From NCBI GenBank assembly GCA_003282835.1, contig QBYL01000001.1, positions 248,001 through 312,000 of the forward strand: a stretch of 64,000 nt of DNA. The letters run 5' to 3'. The position numbers and the translations under genes were made by a program. The notes beneath the pieces are model-generated. The model had not been told where the DNA came from, searched no databases, and worked only from the letters and a program-made list of their open reading frames with translations. The stretch's first letter is position 1. Every line of letters begins with the position of its first letter. Positions 8,415 to 21,326 of the stretch are shown piece by piece. The DNA is from Pelagibacteraceae bacterium AG-325-J13 (lineage in GTDB: Bacteria > Pseudomonadota > Alphaproteobacteria > Pelagibacterales > Pelagibacteraceae).

Positions 8415-9824
8415 ATGAAAATATTAAAACACATTTTTTTAGTACTTATCTTTTTTAATATTAGTAGTTATTTAACTGCTAAACCCGTGCCGAACTCTTT
8501 TGCTGACCTCGCAGAAAAGCTAATGCCATCAGTAGTTAATATTTCAACAACACAAACTGTTAAAACAAGCTCAAATCAATTTCCTTTTCAATTTCCTCCA
8601 GGATCTCCTTTTGAGGAAATGTTTAAAGATTTTCAAAGACCAACTGAGAGAAAAGCATCATCTTTGGGATCTGGTTTCATTATTAAAGAAACAGGAATTG
8701 TAATAACAAATAATCACGTTATTGCTAATGCAGATGATATTTTAGTGAAAGTAAACTCTAAAGAATATAAGGCAGATGTAATAGGAGCAGATCCGTATAT
8801 GGATATTGCAGTTTTAAGAATGAAAACTAGCGACAAGTTTAATACTGTTAAATTTGGCGACTCGGATAAAGCTAGAGTCGGAGATTGGGTTGTTGCGATA
8901 GGAAATCCTTTTGGTTTGGGTGGAACAGTTACTTCAGGAATTGTTTCTGCGAGAAATAGAGATATAGGCATGACTAGATATGATGATTTTATTCAAACTG
9001 ATGCATCAATTAACCAAGGTAATTCTGGAGGACCTCTATTTAATTTAAGTGGAGAAGTAGTTGGAATTAATACAGCTATAATAGCTCCAGGACAATCAGG
9101 TTCGATAGGAATTGGTTTTGCTATTCCATCTAATGCAGCGTCTAAAGTAATTGATCAATTAATTAGTTATGGAGAAACAAGAAGAGGATGGCTAGGTGTT
9201 AGAATTCAAGAAGTTACAAAAGAAATAGCTGAAGCAGTTGAGCTTAAAAAAGCTGAAGGCGCGCTCATTGCTAGTGTGGGTGAAAAAAGCCCAGCAGACA
9301 AAGCTGGCATTAAAGCAGGTGATATTGTTTTAGAATTTGATGGCAAAAAAATTGATACAATGAGAACTCTGCCTAGAGTTGTAGCTAACACAAAAGTTGG
9401 CAAAGACGTAGTTGTTAAGATTTGGAGAAATAAAAAACTTATTTCAAAAAATCTTAAGTTAGGAAGATTAGAGTCGTCCGAAGAATTTAAAGAAAAAAAA
9501 CCAAAGACAAAAAAAGTTGAGGATTTAGAAATAGAAAAACTCAAAATTTCCGTCAGAGATTTGACTAAAGAGGATATAAATTCAAAAAAACTTACAAGAA
9601 TTACTGGCGGTGCGGTCATTACAGAAATATCAAAAAATAGTCCGTTGTCAGGACTATTAAGTGTTAACGATATAATAATTGAAGCTCAAAAAACACCAAT
9701 TAGAAAGTCTTCTGATCTTAAAAATATAATTGATAGAATTACTAAGAAAGGTGAGAAGAACTTGCTTCTATCTATAATAGATAGTGATAATCGAAGAAGA
9801 TACCTTGGTGTAAAATTAAAATAA
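8415..9824 (+). CDS. Do/DegP-family periplasmic serine protease with PDZ domains
   Basis: Signal peptide; catalytic ITNNHVI, DIAVLRM, QGNSGGPLFN; two C-terminal PDZ-like regions. Confidence 0.95.
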   Translation: MKILKHIFLVLIFFNISSYLTAKPVPNSFADLAEKLMPSVVNISTTQTVKTSSNQFPFQFPPGSPFEEMFKDFQRPTERKASSLGSGFIIKETGIVITNNHVIANADDILVKVNSKEYKADVIGADPYMDIAVLRMKTSDKFNTVKFGDSDKARVGDWVVAIGNPFGLGGTVTSGIVSARNRDIGMTRYDDFIQTDASINQGNSGGPLFNLSGEVVGINTAIIAPGQSGSIGIGFAIPSNAASKVIDQLISYGETRRGWLGVRIQEVTKEIAEAVELKKAEGALIASVGEKSPADKAGIKAGDIVLEFDGKKIDTMRTLPRVVANTKVGKDVVVKIWRNKKLISKNLKLGRLESSEEFKEKKPKTKKVEDLEIEKLKISVRDLTKEDINSKKLTRITGGAVITEISKNSPLSGLLSVNDIIIEAQKTPIRKSSDLKNIIDRITKKGEKNLLLSIIDSDNRRRYLGVKLK

Positions 9825-9825
9825 T

Positions 9826-10743
9826 TTGTCAAAAAAAATAATTCTATTAGCAGGTCCTACAGCGTCAGGTAAATCAAGTATAGCAATTAAGTTAGCCAAA
9901 AAGATAAATGGTGAAATAATTAATGCTGATAGCATGCAAGTATACAAAGAATTTTTAGTTTTATCTTCAAGACCGAGACCAAGCGAATTTAAAGATGTCA
10001 AACATCACTTATATGGATTTATATCCATAAAAGATTATTTTTCAGCAGGCGATTGGTTAAAGCATGCAAAAAATCAAATCAGAAAGTGTCATAAAAGAAA
10101 CAAGACTCCTATTGTGGTAGGTGGAACTGGATTATACTTTAATACAATTACAAAAGGAATAAGCAAAATACCTAACATAGACTTAAAAACCAGAAATAAA
10201 GTAAGAAAAATTTACGCTAAATCAGGAAAGGATAATTTTTATAAAAAATTGTTAAAAGCAGATCCTCTTATAAAAAATAAAATTCTACCAACAGACTCCC
10301 AGAGAGCACAAAGAGCTTACGAGGTAATTCTTAAAACTAAAAGATCTTTATACGAGTGGATTAAGGAGACTAAACCAGAATTTATTGATTATGAAATTAA
10401 AAAGATTTATCTCAATATCCCACGAGAAAAATTACTTAAAAATATTTGTTTAAGAACTGAGAAAATGTTCAAAGACAATTGTAAGGAAGAAGTAAAAAAA
10501 TTTAACTTACTTAAACTTAAAAAGTCTTATTCAGGAAATAAGTTAATAGGTATAGAGGAAATTAATGATTTTTTAAAAAAAAATATCTCTTTAGATCAGT
10601 GTAAAAGTCTTATTAATATAAGAACAAGGCAATACGCCAAAAGACAGAATACTTGGGCTAGAGGTCATATGAAGAACTGGAACAAGCTTTATACTGAAGA
10701 TTTTAGTGATCTTTTAAAAAAAATTTTAAAAGTTGTAAGCTAA
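9826..10743 (+). CDS. miaA: tRNA dimethylallyltransferase MiaA (TTG start)
   Basis: LAGPTASGKSSIAIKLAK, NADSMQVYK, DSQRAQRAYEV, TRQYAKRQNTW. Confidence 0.95.
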   Translation: MSKKIILLAGPTASGKSSIAIKLAKKINGEIINADSMQVYKEFLVLSSRPRPSEFKDVKHHLYGFISIKDYFSAGDWLKHAKNQIRKCHKRNKTPIVVGGTGLYFNTITKGISKIPNIDLKTRNKVRKIYAKSGKDNFYKKLLKADPLIKNKILPTDSQRAQRAYEVILKTKRSLYEWIKETKPEFIDYEIKKIYLNIPREKLLKNICLRTEKMFKDNCKEEVKKFNLLKLKKSYSGNKLIGIEEINDFLKKNISLDQCKSLINIRTRQYAKRQNTWARGHMKNWNKLYTEDFSDLLKKILKVVS

Positions 10744-10780
10744 AACTTGACGGAAAGTATTTCTACGCTAGATTGTATCT

Positions 10781-12547
10781 ATGCCTAAATTATTAAGCGG
10801 TGCAGAAATTGTTTTTAAAGCTTTAGAGGATCAAAATGTTGAATATATTTTTGGTTACCCGGGAGGAGCAGTTTTACCTATTTATGATGAATTAAAAAAT
10901 CATAAAACTATTAAACATATTCTTGCTAGACATGAACAAGGTGCGGGTCATGCCGCAGAAGGTTATGCTAGATCCTCTGGCAAACCAGGAGTGTTATTAG
11001 TAACATCAGGACCAGGGGCGACAAATGCAGTTACAGCTTTAACAGATGCTTACATGGATTCAGTTCCACTTGTTTGTATTTCTGGTCAAGTTCCAACTCA
11101 CCTCATTGGAACAGATGCTTTTCAAGAATGTGATACAACAGGTATAACCCGACCATGCACAAAACATAATTGGTTAGTAAAAGATGTAAATGATCTGTCT
11201 AAAATTTTACATTTGGCTTTCGAAGTTGCTACAACTGGAAGACCTGGACCAGTTTTAGTCGATATTCCAAAAGATATACAATTTAAAAAAGGTAATTATA
11301 AATTTACTAAAAATAATCTTAAGAAAAAACTTAATGGCAAAAAAACTTATAAAATTTCTAATTCAGAGATTGATAAATTCATCGCGCTAATAAAAGAGTC
11401 ATCAAAACCAATTTTTTATACAGGTGGAGGTGTAATTAATTCTGGTCCTGCTGCCAGCAAATATTTAAGAGAGTTAATTTCTTTAACTGGTTTTCCGATA
11501 ACTTCAACGCTACAGGGTCTTGGTGCTTACCCTGGAGATGACCCGCAATTTTTAGGAATGTTAGGTATGCATGGAACTTATGAAGCTAATAATGCAATGC
11601 ACGATTGCGACTTGATGATAAACATAGGCGCAAGGTTCGATGATAGAATAACTGGGAAAGTAGATGAATTTTCACCAAAGTCAAAAAAAATTCATGTAGA
11701 TATTGATCCATCATCTATAGGAAAAAATATTAAAGTAGACCTTGCTATCATAAGTGATGTTGGGGAACTTTTGAAAAACTTAATTAAAAGATTTAAAGAA
11801 AAAAACAAAAATTTTGTAAATTCTAATAAACAAAAAACATCTAAATGGTGGGAAAAAATTGACAAATGGAGAGAAAAAAAGTCCTTAAACTTTATTAATA
11901 GTGATAAAATTATAAAACCTCAACATGCAGTCCAAAGATTATATGAATTAACAAAAGACAGAGATACTTTTATCACAACAGAGGTAGGTCAGCATCAAAT
12001 GTGGGCAGCCCAACACTACAAGTTTAATAAACCTAATCGCTGGATGACTTCAGGAGGACTTGGAACGATGGGATACGGCCTACCTGCAGCAATTGGTGTT
12101 CAAATCGCACATCCTAAAAAACTCGTAGTAGATATCGCTGGTGAGGCATCTGTCTTAATGACTATGCAAGAAATGTCGACAGCTGTTCAGTATAAATTAC
12201 CAATTAAAATCTTTATTTTGAATAATGAGTACATGGGAATGGTTAGACAATGGCAAGAACTCCTTCATGAAAAAAATTATTCTGAGAGCTACACAGCTGC
12301 TTTACCTGACTTTGTTAAATTAGCAGAATCTTACGGTTGCGTAGGAATAAGAGCTAAAACTCCTAGTGAGTTGGACGGCAAAATAAAAGAAATGATCGAT
12401 GTGCAAAGACCGGTAATATTTGATTGTGTAGTAGATAAAGCTGAAAACTGTTTTCCGATGATACCTTCTGGTAAACCACATAATCAAATGATTCTAGGTC
12501 CTGAAGAAGAAGAGGAGATTTCAGATGAAGGAAAGATTTTAGTTTAA
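10781..12547 (+). CDS. ilvB: Acetolactate synthase large subunit
   Basis: ThDP enzyme: YPGGAVLPIYDEL, ARHEQGAGHAAEGYARSSGKPGVLLVTSGPGATN; C-terminal ThDP domain. Confidence 0.95.
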   Translation: MPKLLSGAEIVFKALEDQNVEYIFGYPGGAVLPIYDELKNHKTIKHILARHEQGAGHAAEGYARSSGKPGVLLVTSGPGATNAVTALTDAYMDSVPLVCISGQVPTHLIGTDAFQECDTTGITRPCTKHNWLVKDVNDLSKILHLAFEVATTGRPGPVLVDIPKDIQFKKGNYKFTKNNLKKKLNGKKTYKISNSEIDKFIALIKESSKPIFYTGGGVINSGPAASKYLRELISLTGFPITSTLQGLGAYPGDDPQFLGMLGMHGTYEANNAMHDCDLMINIGARFDDRITGKVDEFSPKSKKIHVDIDPSSIGKNIKVDLAIISDVGELLKNLIKRFKEKNKNFVNSNKQKTSKWWEKIDKWREKKSLNFINSDKIIKPQHAVQRLYELTKDRDTFITTEVGQHQMWAAQHYKFNKPNRWMTSGGLGTMGYGLPAAIGVQIAHPKKLVVDIAGEASVLMTMQEMSTAVQYKLPIKIFILNNEYMGMVRQWQELLHEKNYSESYTAALPDFVKLAESYGCVGIRAKTPSELDGKIKEMIDVQRPVIFDCVVDKAENCFPMIPSGKPHNQMILGPEEEEEISDEGKILV

Positions 12548-13095
12548 TGTCTAAATCAAAATCAGCATATAGCATACCAGGAAAAATTGGTAAAATTGAA
12601 CGTCACATCATTGTTGTATGGGTAGATAACGAAGCTGGTGTGCTTGCAAGGATAGCAGGACTTTTTTCTGGGAGAGGTTATAACATAGAATCTTTAGCTG
12701 TTGCTGAGGTTGATAAAAAAAAACATATTTCAAGAATTACAATTGTAACTGAAGGAACACCTCAAGTCATTGAACAAATTAAATTACAACTTAAAAAATT
12801 AGTTCCTGTACATAAAGTAGCTGATTTCAAAAGTAATGACAGAGATATATTATTTAGAGAACTTGCATTGTTTAAAATTCTCGCAAACACAAAAAAACAA
12901 GAGAAAATTAAAAAGATATGTAAAAAATTTAATCCGGTGATTTTAGATAAATCAAAAAAATCTTTTGTAATACAAGTAACTGCTTTAAGAGCTGAAATAG
13001 ATAAATTAACTCTTGATTTAAAAGGATTAGGCCTTATAAGCACATCTAGAACTGGCGCAGTAGCAATGACAAAAGGTGCTCAAATATTTAGTTAA
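12547..13095 (+). CDS. ilvN: Acetolactate synthase small subunit
   Basis: ACT domain (VVWVDNEAGVLARIAGLFSGRGYNIESLAV) and C-terminal small-subunit domain; overlaps the large-subunit stop. Confidence 0.94.
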   Translation: MSKSKSAYSIPGKIGKIERHIIVVWVDNEAGVLARIAGLFSGRGYNIESLAVAEVDKKKHISRITIVTEGTPQVIEQIKLQLKKLVPVHKVADFKSNDRDILFRELALFKILANTKKQEKIKKICKKFNPVILDKSKKSFVIQVTALRAEIDKLTLDLKGLGLISTSRTGAVAMTKGAQIFS

Positions 13096-13101
13096 GGATA
13101 A

Positions 13102-14124
<1,023 letters not shown>

Positions 14125-14206
14125 CCCAATCTGATCAAAAAAATAAAGTACTTTCATTTTAAATATTTGCATATTCTCGTTTTACTTGTAATATACCTTT
14201 TCGACT

Positions 14207-15763
14207 ATGAGCGATAAAAACAGAATTATAATTTTTGACACTACAATGCGTGATGGAGAACAATCTCCAGGCGCTTCAATGAGCTTAGAGGAAAAATTAC
14301 AAATCGCCAGAGTGTTTGATGAACTTGGAGTTGATATAATAGAAGCTGGATTTCCAATTGCTTCTCCAGGTGACTACGAAGCTGTGACAGAAATAAGCAA
14401 AACTTTAAAAAGATCAATACCAGCAGGTTTGGCAAGAGCTACCAAAAAAGACATTGATGCCTGTCACGACACATTAAAACATGCAAAAAATTTTAGAATA
14501 CATACTTTTATTTCTACTAGCCCATTACACATGAAACATAAATTAAACAAAACTCCTGAAGAAGTAATGGAAGCTATTAAAGACAGCGTCACTTATGCTC
14601 GAAAGTTTACAGATGATGTTGAATGGTCTTGTGAAGACGGTACTCGAACAGATATGGATTACATGTGCAAAACTGTTGAACTTGCAATTAAATCAGGTGC
14701 AAAAACAATCAATATACCTGACACAGTTGGTTACACAGTCCCATCAGAATTTAAAAAAATTATTGAAACATTAATTAATAAAGTTCCTAACATAGACAAA
14801 GCAATTTTATCTACACATTGTCATAACGATTTAGGTTTAGCAGTAGCGAATTCTTTAGCTGGGGTAATGGCTGGCGCAAGACAAATAGAATGTACTATAA
14901 ATGGAATTGGTGAAAGAGCAGGTAACGCAGCATTAGAGGAAGTGGTAATGGCAATGAAAACCAGACATGACTTGATGCCATATACTACAAATATAAATAC
15001 GAAACTATTAAGCAAAGCCTCAAAAGTTGTTTCTAACGCAACAGGTTTCCCTGTCCAGTTTAATAAAGCTGTTGTAGGTAAAAATGCATTTGCTCATGAG
15101 TCAGGTATACATCAAGATGGAATGTTAAAAAATAGAAATACTTATGAAATTATGACTCCTGAAAGCGTAGGTGTTCATAAAACTTCTTTAGTGATGGGTA
15201 AACATTCTGGCAGACATGCTTTTAAAGATAAATTAAACGACTTAGGTTATGTCGGAGTCACAGACGATGTAATTCAAACAGCTTTTGGTAAATTTAAAAT
15301 TTTAGCGGATAAAAAGAAACATATTTATGATGAAGATATCGCAGCTATTGTTGATGATAGTTTAGTAACTGAAGATAATGTATTAAAATTAAAATCATTA
15401 AAAGTATTTGCAGGGACAGGAGAGCCGCAAAAAGCTGAAATGACTTTAGAAGTATTGGGTAAAATTAAAAGTGCAACTGAGACTGGTGATGGTCCAGTTG
15501 ATGCTATCTTTAAATGTATAAAAAAACTTTATCCTCACGATGTTAAACTTCTTCTATATAACGTCCATGCAGTGACAGAAGGAACAGACGCCCAAGCTAC
15601 TGTGAGTGTTAGAATTGAAGAAGAAGGAAAAACTACTGTAGGTCAAGCTGCCGATACAGATACACTTGTTGCTTCAGCGAATGCTTACTTAAGTGCGTTA
15701 AATAAATTAATTATTAAAAGAGAAAAAACAGCGCCGGACCCAAGTCTGAGCGTACAAATATAA
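14207..15763 (+). CDS. leuA: 2-isopropylmalate synthase
   Basis: FDTTMRDGEQSPGASM, STHCHNDLGLAVANSLAGV, HESGIHQDGMLKN; C-terminal LeuA dimer domain. Confidence 0.96.
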   Translation: MSDKNRIIIFDTTMRDGEQSPGASMSLEEKLQIARVFDELGVDIIEAGFPIASPGDYEAVTEISKTLKRSIPAGLARATKKDIDACHDTLKHAKNFRIHTFISTSPLHMKHKLNKTPEEVMEAIKDSVTYARKFTDDVEWSCEDGTRTDMDYMCKTVELAIKSGAKTINIPDTVGYTVPSEFKKIIETLINKVPNIDKAILSTHCHNDLGLAVANSLAGVMAGARQIECTINGIGERAGNAALEEVVMAMKTRHDLMPYTTNINTKLLSKASKVVSNATGFPVQFNKAVVGKNAFAHESGIHQDGMLKNRNTYEIMTPESVGVHKTSLVMGKHSGRHAFKDKLNDLGYVGVTDDVIQTAFGKFKILADKKKHIYDEDIAAIVDDSLVTEDNVLKLKSLKVFAGTGEPQKAEMTLEVLGKIKSATETGDGPVDAIFKCIKKLYPHDVKLLLYNVHAVTEGTDAQATVSVRIEEEGKTTVGQAADTDTLVASANAYLSALNKLIIKREKTAPDPSLSVQI

Positions 15764-15776
15764 AAGGAGAAAATAG

Positions 15777-16814
<1,038 letters not shown>

Positions 16815-16830
16815 TTTATCTAAAAGATAA

Positions 16831-17679
16831 ATGTCTTCAAGTAGAGATGATTTTGGTATAGCATTTCGTTCGGCACTTCTACAAAGAGGGGCTGCGCAAA
16901 AATTTTCCTTATTCTTTTTAATTATTTTAGCAGTAATTATTTTTTTCCTAGATAATTATGACTTTAGGTTTATGAAACCCATAAGATCAGTAATTAATGA
17001 TGGAGTTTACAGAGTTTCACTAGTCGCTTCTTCACCAACTAGAATTTTTCCTCAAATTACAGGAGGTTTTACAAATTTAATCAATATTAAAGAAGAAAAT
17101 GAAAGACTAAAAAAAGAATTAGAAAATTATAGATTAAAAGAATTAAACGTTGAATACCTAGAAAATCAAAATAAAAACTTAAAGAAAATTATAGAGTCGG
17201 AAGATACATATTTAGGTAAAGAAAATATTATATTATCAAAGGTGCTTATTGACAAAAGTAGTCCTTATTTAAGATCAATAATTATTAATAGAGGATCAAA
17301 ATCTGGAATTAAAAAAGGGATGCCAGTTTTAGATAAAGATTTTTTAGTAGGGAGAGTTGTTGAAACTAATTATTTATCATCAAGAGTACTTCTATTAACT
17401 GACCTTAACAGCAGAATACCAGTAACTTTTGGCGAGGAATCTACTCAAGCTATTCTAAAAGGAAATGGTGCAGCTAGACCAGTATTAGAATATTTACCTG
17501 AGGGATATGAAGTTCAAAATGGTTTAGACGTCTTTACTTCTGGAAAAGATGGAATATTTTTTTCAGGTTCGCCGATAGGCATAACTACTTCTGAGGGAGA
17601 AGTAAAACTTTTTTCAGAGTCTAGTCAACTCTCATTTGTTAAGATTGATATTTCAAAATATAAAGAGGGAGGTTTTTAA
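16831..17679 (+). CDS. mreC: Rod shape-determining protein MreC
   Basis: N-terminal TM, coiled coil, IINRGSKSGIKKGMPVLDKDFLVGRVVE. Confidence 0.94.
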   Translation: MSSSRDDFGIAFRSALLQRGAAQKFSLFFLIILAVIIFFLDNYDFRFMKPIRSVINDGVYRVSLVASSPTRIFPQITGGFTNLINIKEENERLKKELENYRLKELNVEYLENQNKNLKKIIESEDTYLGKENIILSKVLIDKSSPYLRSIIINRGSKSGIKKGMPVLDKDFLVGRVVETNYLSSRVLLLTDLNSRIPVTFGEESTQAILKGNGAARPVLEYLPEGYEVQNGLDVFTSGKDGIFFSGSPIGITTSEGEVKLFSESSQLSFVKIDISKYKEGGF

Positions 17680-18192
17680 ATGTTAATACTAAAAACTACA
17701 AAAAAATTAGTAAATCTTGGACCTCTAATCTTGCTTTACTATTTGTCAATAAGTGAAATCGACTCTCATTTTGAAAATTACTTTGAAATTTTATCTTTTA
17801 ACTTACAACTAATAATAATTTATTTTTGGAGTTTAAAAAGACCAGAAGTACTTGGCAATGGACACGTATTTTTTGCTGGAATAATCAATGATGTAGTTAT
17901 GGGGTTGCCATTGGGGTTAAGTTCTTTAACATACCTAATTACATCTCTAGTTTCAACGTATGTAAAAAATATGACAGTTAACACAAGTATAACAACAGAT
18001 TGGTTTACTTTTTTTATTGCATTATTATTTTCTAATTTAACCTTTTTGATGCTTGTAATAAATTTTTCCAATTTATCAATACAATATATAGATGTTTCAT
18101 ATAATACTTTTTTTACAGTAATTTTTTTTCCATTTTTTTGGTACTTTTTTAATTTTTATAACTCATTAATTTCGGTAGGAAAAAATGTTTAG
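17680..18192 (+). CDS. mreD: Rod shape-determining protein MreD
   Basis: Polytopic 170-aa protein (FFAGIINDVVMGLPLGLSSLTYL) between mreC and mrdA. Confidence 0.88.
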   Translation: MLILKTTKKLVNLGPLILLYYLSISEIDSHFENYFEILSFNLQLIIIYFWSLKRPEVLGNGHVFFAGIINDVVMGLPLGLSSLTYLITSLVSTYVKNMTVNTSITTDWFTFFIALLFSNLTFLMLVINFSNLSIQYIDVSYNTFFTVIFFPFFWYFFNFYNSLISVGKNV

Positions 18193-20119
18193 TTCTAATT
18201 CGGGAAACACTGTAATTAAATCAAAATTAATCAGTAGAAGAATGTTTTTGCTTTCAATAAGTAAAGCTGTTGTTGTTGTCGGCGTGTTAGGAAGATTAAT
18301 TTCTCTACAAATCAACGAGAGTAAAAAATATAAGACATTGTCTGATAAAAATAGGTTTAGAGAATGGAAATTAGCACCAGAGAGAGGATTAATTAAAGAT
18401 TACTTTAATAATGAGATTGCATCAAATAAACAAGTTTATCAGATACATTTGATACCAGAAAATACACAAAGTATTGAAGAAGTTTTTTTCAGACTAAAGT
18501 CAATTTTGAATCTTACTGACAAAAAGATATTCTCTTTGAAAAGGAAAATTGCCAAACAAAAACCTTGGGAACCAATAATAATATCAGATAATTTAAATTG
18601 GTCGGAGTTTTCAAGAATAAATCTGTTTCTTCACGAACTTCAAGGAATCGAACCTATTGTTTCAGTAGCCAGAGTTTATAAGGATCACTCATCTGCACAT
18701 GTTTTAGGTTATGTGTCTCAAGTAAGTCAAAAAGATTTAAAAACTAAAAAATACTTAAAAGATATGGCTGTCCCTGGAATAGCAGTTGGTAAAACTGGAT
18801 TAGAACGTAAACTTGATGAAAAAATTATTGGAACAGTAGGTTTTCAAAGATATGAAGTAAATGCTTATGGCAAAAGAATAAAACAAATTAAAGTTGACCC
18901 TGGTCAATCGGGACAAAACTTCAAAACAACACTGGACTTAGAGGTTCAAAAATTTACAACTGAAATAATAAAAGATGTTGCAGCATCTGTTTGCGTTATG
19001 GATATATATAATGGTGATATAGTGTCATTAGTTTCTTCTCCAGTGTATGACCCAAACGCATTTGTTCATGGTATAGACAAAACTTATTGGGACACTTTAA
19101 TTAATAATAGTAAAAAACCATTAATTAACAAAGCAGTAGCAGGTCTTTATCCACCAGGATCAACAATAAAAACATTAGTAGCTCTAAGCGCTTTAGAAAA
19201 TAAAATTACAAGACCCCTGAATACTGTCAAATGTACTGGCAAAATAGAATTGTTTGGAGAAAAATTCCATTGTTGGAAAAAGAAGGGCCATGGCATTGTT
19301 AATATGAGATCAGCGATAAAAAGATCTTGTGATGTTTACTTTTATGAAATTGCAAGGCGGCTTGGAGTTGATAGACTTTCTGAAACAGCAAAAAAATTTG
19401 GATTGGGTAAAAAAGTTCTGAATAACTTTGCTGAAGAAAGATCTGGAGTTGTTCCAAGTACTGCATGGAAGAAAAAATTTATAGGTCAAAATTGGTATTT
19501 AGGTGAAACACTACACTCTGGAATTGGACAAGGATATTTTCAAAGCACACCAATTCAATTGTGTTTGATGACAGCGCAAATTGCTAATGGAGGTTTTGAA
19601 ATAAAACCTAGAATTATTTTTGACAAGGAAAAGAATAATTTGAAAGAATATTTAAAATTCAAAAATGAAAATCCAGGGCAACCTTTGCCAACAGATTTAT
19701 TAGTTTCAAATTTTGATTTAAAACCATTGTTCAAAAATCAAGAAAATATTAAAATTATTAAAGATGCAATGTACTCTTCATCTAATGAACCAGGGGGTAC
19801 ATCTTATAGATCGAGATTGGAGGATAAAAGATTTACATTTGCAGGAAAAACTGGGTCTTCACAAATTAAAAAGTTTACAGAGGCGCAACGAGAAGCAGAG
19901 GTGAAACAAGAAAGTCTTAAATATAAAGACCGAGATCATGCTTTATTTATTGCGTTTGCTCCATTTAGTGATCCAAAATATGCTATTAGTGTTGTTGTTG
20001 AACATGGTGGATCTGGAAGTAAGGCAGCTGCTCCGATTGCTAAAAAAATTATAAAAAAAGTGCTAGAGCGACATAGTTTGAGAGAGTCTATATATAATTT
20101 ACCTGGAGATAGCATATAA
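18185..20119 (+). CDS. mrdA: Penicillin-binding protein 2
   Basis: Transpeptidase motifs SxxK (PPGSTIKTL), SCDVYFYEIA, KTGSSQ; PBP dimer domain. Confidence 0.95.
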   Translation: MFSSNSGNTVIKSKLISRRMFLLSISKAVVVVGVLGRLISLQINESKKYKTLSDKNRFREWKLAPERGLIKDYFNNEIASNKQVYQIHLIPENTQSIEEVFFRLKSILNLTDKKIFSLKRKIAKQKPWEPIIISDNLNWSEFSRINLFLHELQGIEPIVSVARVYKDHSSAHVLGYVSQVSQKDLKTKKYLKDMAVPGIAVGKTGLERKLDEKIIGTVGFQRYEVNAYGKRIKQIKVDPGQSGQNFKTTLDLEVQKFTTEIIKDVAASVCVMDIYNGDIVSLVSSPVYDPNAFVHGIDKTYWDTLINNSKKPLINKAVAGLYPPGSTIKTLVALSALENKITRPLNTVKCTGKIELFGEKFHCWKKKGHGIVNMRSAIKRSCDVYFYEIARRLGVDRLSETAKKFGLGKKVLNNFAEERSGVVPSTAWKKKFIGQNWYLGETLHSGIGQGYFQSTPIQLCLMTAQIANGGFEIKPRIIFDKEKNNLKEYLKFKNENPGQPLPTDLLVSNFDLKPLFKNQENIKIIKDAMYSSSNEPGGTSYRSRLEDKRFTFAGKTGSSQIKKFTEAQREAEVKQESLKYKDRDHALFIAFAPFSDPKYAISVVVEHGGSGSKAAAPIAKKIIKKVLERHSLRESIYNLPGDSI

Positions 20120-21243
20120 TGTTTCAACCTCGTTCGATACAATCGTCATTAAGTTTTAGAGATAAAATTTTCTCTATAGATTATATTTTGGTATTTTCAA
20201 TATTGATTTTAGGAATTGTCAGTATGTTTGCAATGTATTCTACCGATGGAGGAGAATTTAAATATCATACAGAAAGTCACATCTTAAGATTTTTTGTTTT
20301 TTTTATTATGTTTTTTATTTTATCCTTTGTTCAAATAAGATTTTGGCATAGCACTAGTTATTTAATTTACACAATTTTCTTTTTTCTTTTAATAGGTGTA
20401 AAATATTTTGGACTCACTTCATCTGGCTCTCAGAGATGGTTGTATTTATATTTTATGAATCTTCAGCCATCTGAATTAATGAAGGTAGGATTGATATTAT
20501 TTTTAGCAAAGTATTATCATCGTGTTTCTATAGAGAATATCAACAAGTTAAGATTTTTATTTCTTCCAATAGTTGTTTTAATAGCACCTGTTTTGCTGGT
20601 TATCATGCAGCCCGATTTAGGTACTGCATTATTAATAGCATCAGGCGGTGTAATTGTTGCCTGGTTAGCAGGGGTAAGGGTAAAATTTTTTGCTTATGCA
20701 TCTCTGGTGTTTTTAACCTTCCTTCCAATTGCAATTTCTTTTTTAAAACCTTACCAAAAAGCAAGAATTCTAACTTTTTTAAATCCTGAAAAAGATCCTT
20801 TAGGTGCAGGATATCAAATTATACAATCTAAAATTGCTATAGGTTCTGGAGGTCTTTTTGGTAAAGGTTTTTTAAATGGTTCTCAAAGCTATCTTGATTA
20901 TCTACCAGAAAAACATACCGACTTCATTTTTACCTTATTTTCTGAAGAATTTGGATTTGCAGGATCAATATTTATCTTAGTTTTATACGGAATTATAATT
21001 TCCAGAATTATAAAAATTGGCAATATTACAAGAAGTAATTTTGGTAAACTGTATTGCTATAGTTTTGCAACAGCTTTTTTTATTTACGTGGTTGTAAATA
21101 TGGGCATGGTTCTTGGTTTATTGCCAATTGTAGGATCTCCTCTACCTATAATGTCTTATGGTGGATCCTCAATGATGGCAATTATGTTCGGACTAGGTGT
21201 AGTAATGTCTTGCAAAGTCTATAAAGATGCTCCAGTAAACTAA
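20119..21243 (+). CDS. rodA: Rod shape-determining protein RodA (SEDS glycosyltransferase)
   Basis: GSQRWLYLYFMNLQPSELMKVGLILFLAKYYH, MQPDLGTALLIASGG, LPEKHTDFIFTLFSEEFGF, MSYGGSSM. Confidence 0.96.
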   Translation: MFQPRSIQSSLSFRDKIFSIDYILVFSILILGIVSMFAMYSTDGGEFKYHTESHILRFFVFFIMFFILSFVQIRFWHSTSYLIYTIFFFLLIGVKYFGLTSSGSQRWLYLYFMNLQPSELMKVGLILFLAKYYHRVSIENINKLRFLFLPIVVLIAPVLLVIMQPDLGTALLIASGGVIVAWLAGVRVKFFAYASLVFLTFLPIAISFLKPYQKARILTFLNPEKDPLGAGYQIIQSKIAIGSGGLFGKGFLNGSQSYLDYLPEKHTDFIFTLFSEEFGFAGSIFILVLYGIIISRIIKIGNITRSNFGKLYCYSFATAFFIYVVVNMGMVLGLLPIVGSPLPIMSYGGSSMMAIMFGLGVVMSCKVYKDAPVN

Positions 21244-21326
21244 AAAAAAGGACCTATATTGGTCAAAGTTTTTTCATAAAAAGACTTGTTAATATTACTG
21301 ATAGGTGATTAGATTATAAATAATAT

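Noticed and set aside
9206-9619. 137-aa minus-strand ORF opposite degP
   Set aside because: Fully antisense to a clear protease gene; composition is a reverse-complement shadow.
18185-18192. mreD/mrdA overlap as a frameshift
   Set aside because: An 8-bp start/stop overlap is ordinary translational coupling; both proteins are intact.
21244-21275. GACC tatatt GGTC followed by TTTTTT after rodA as a terminator
   Set aside because: Only a 4-bp stem; too weak to call.
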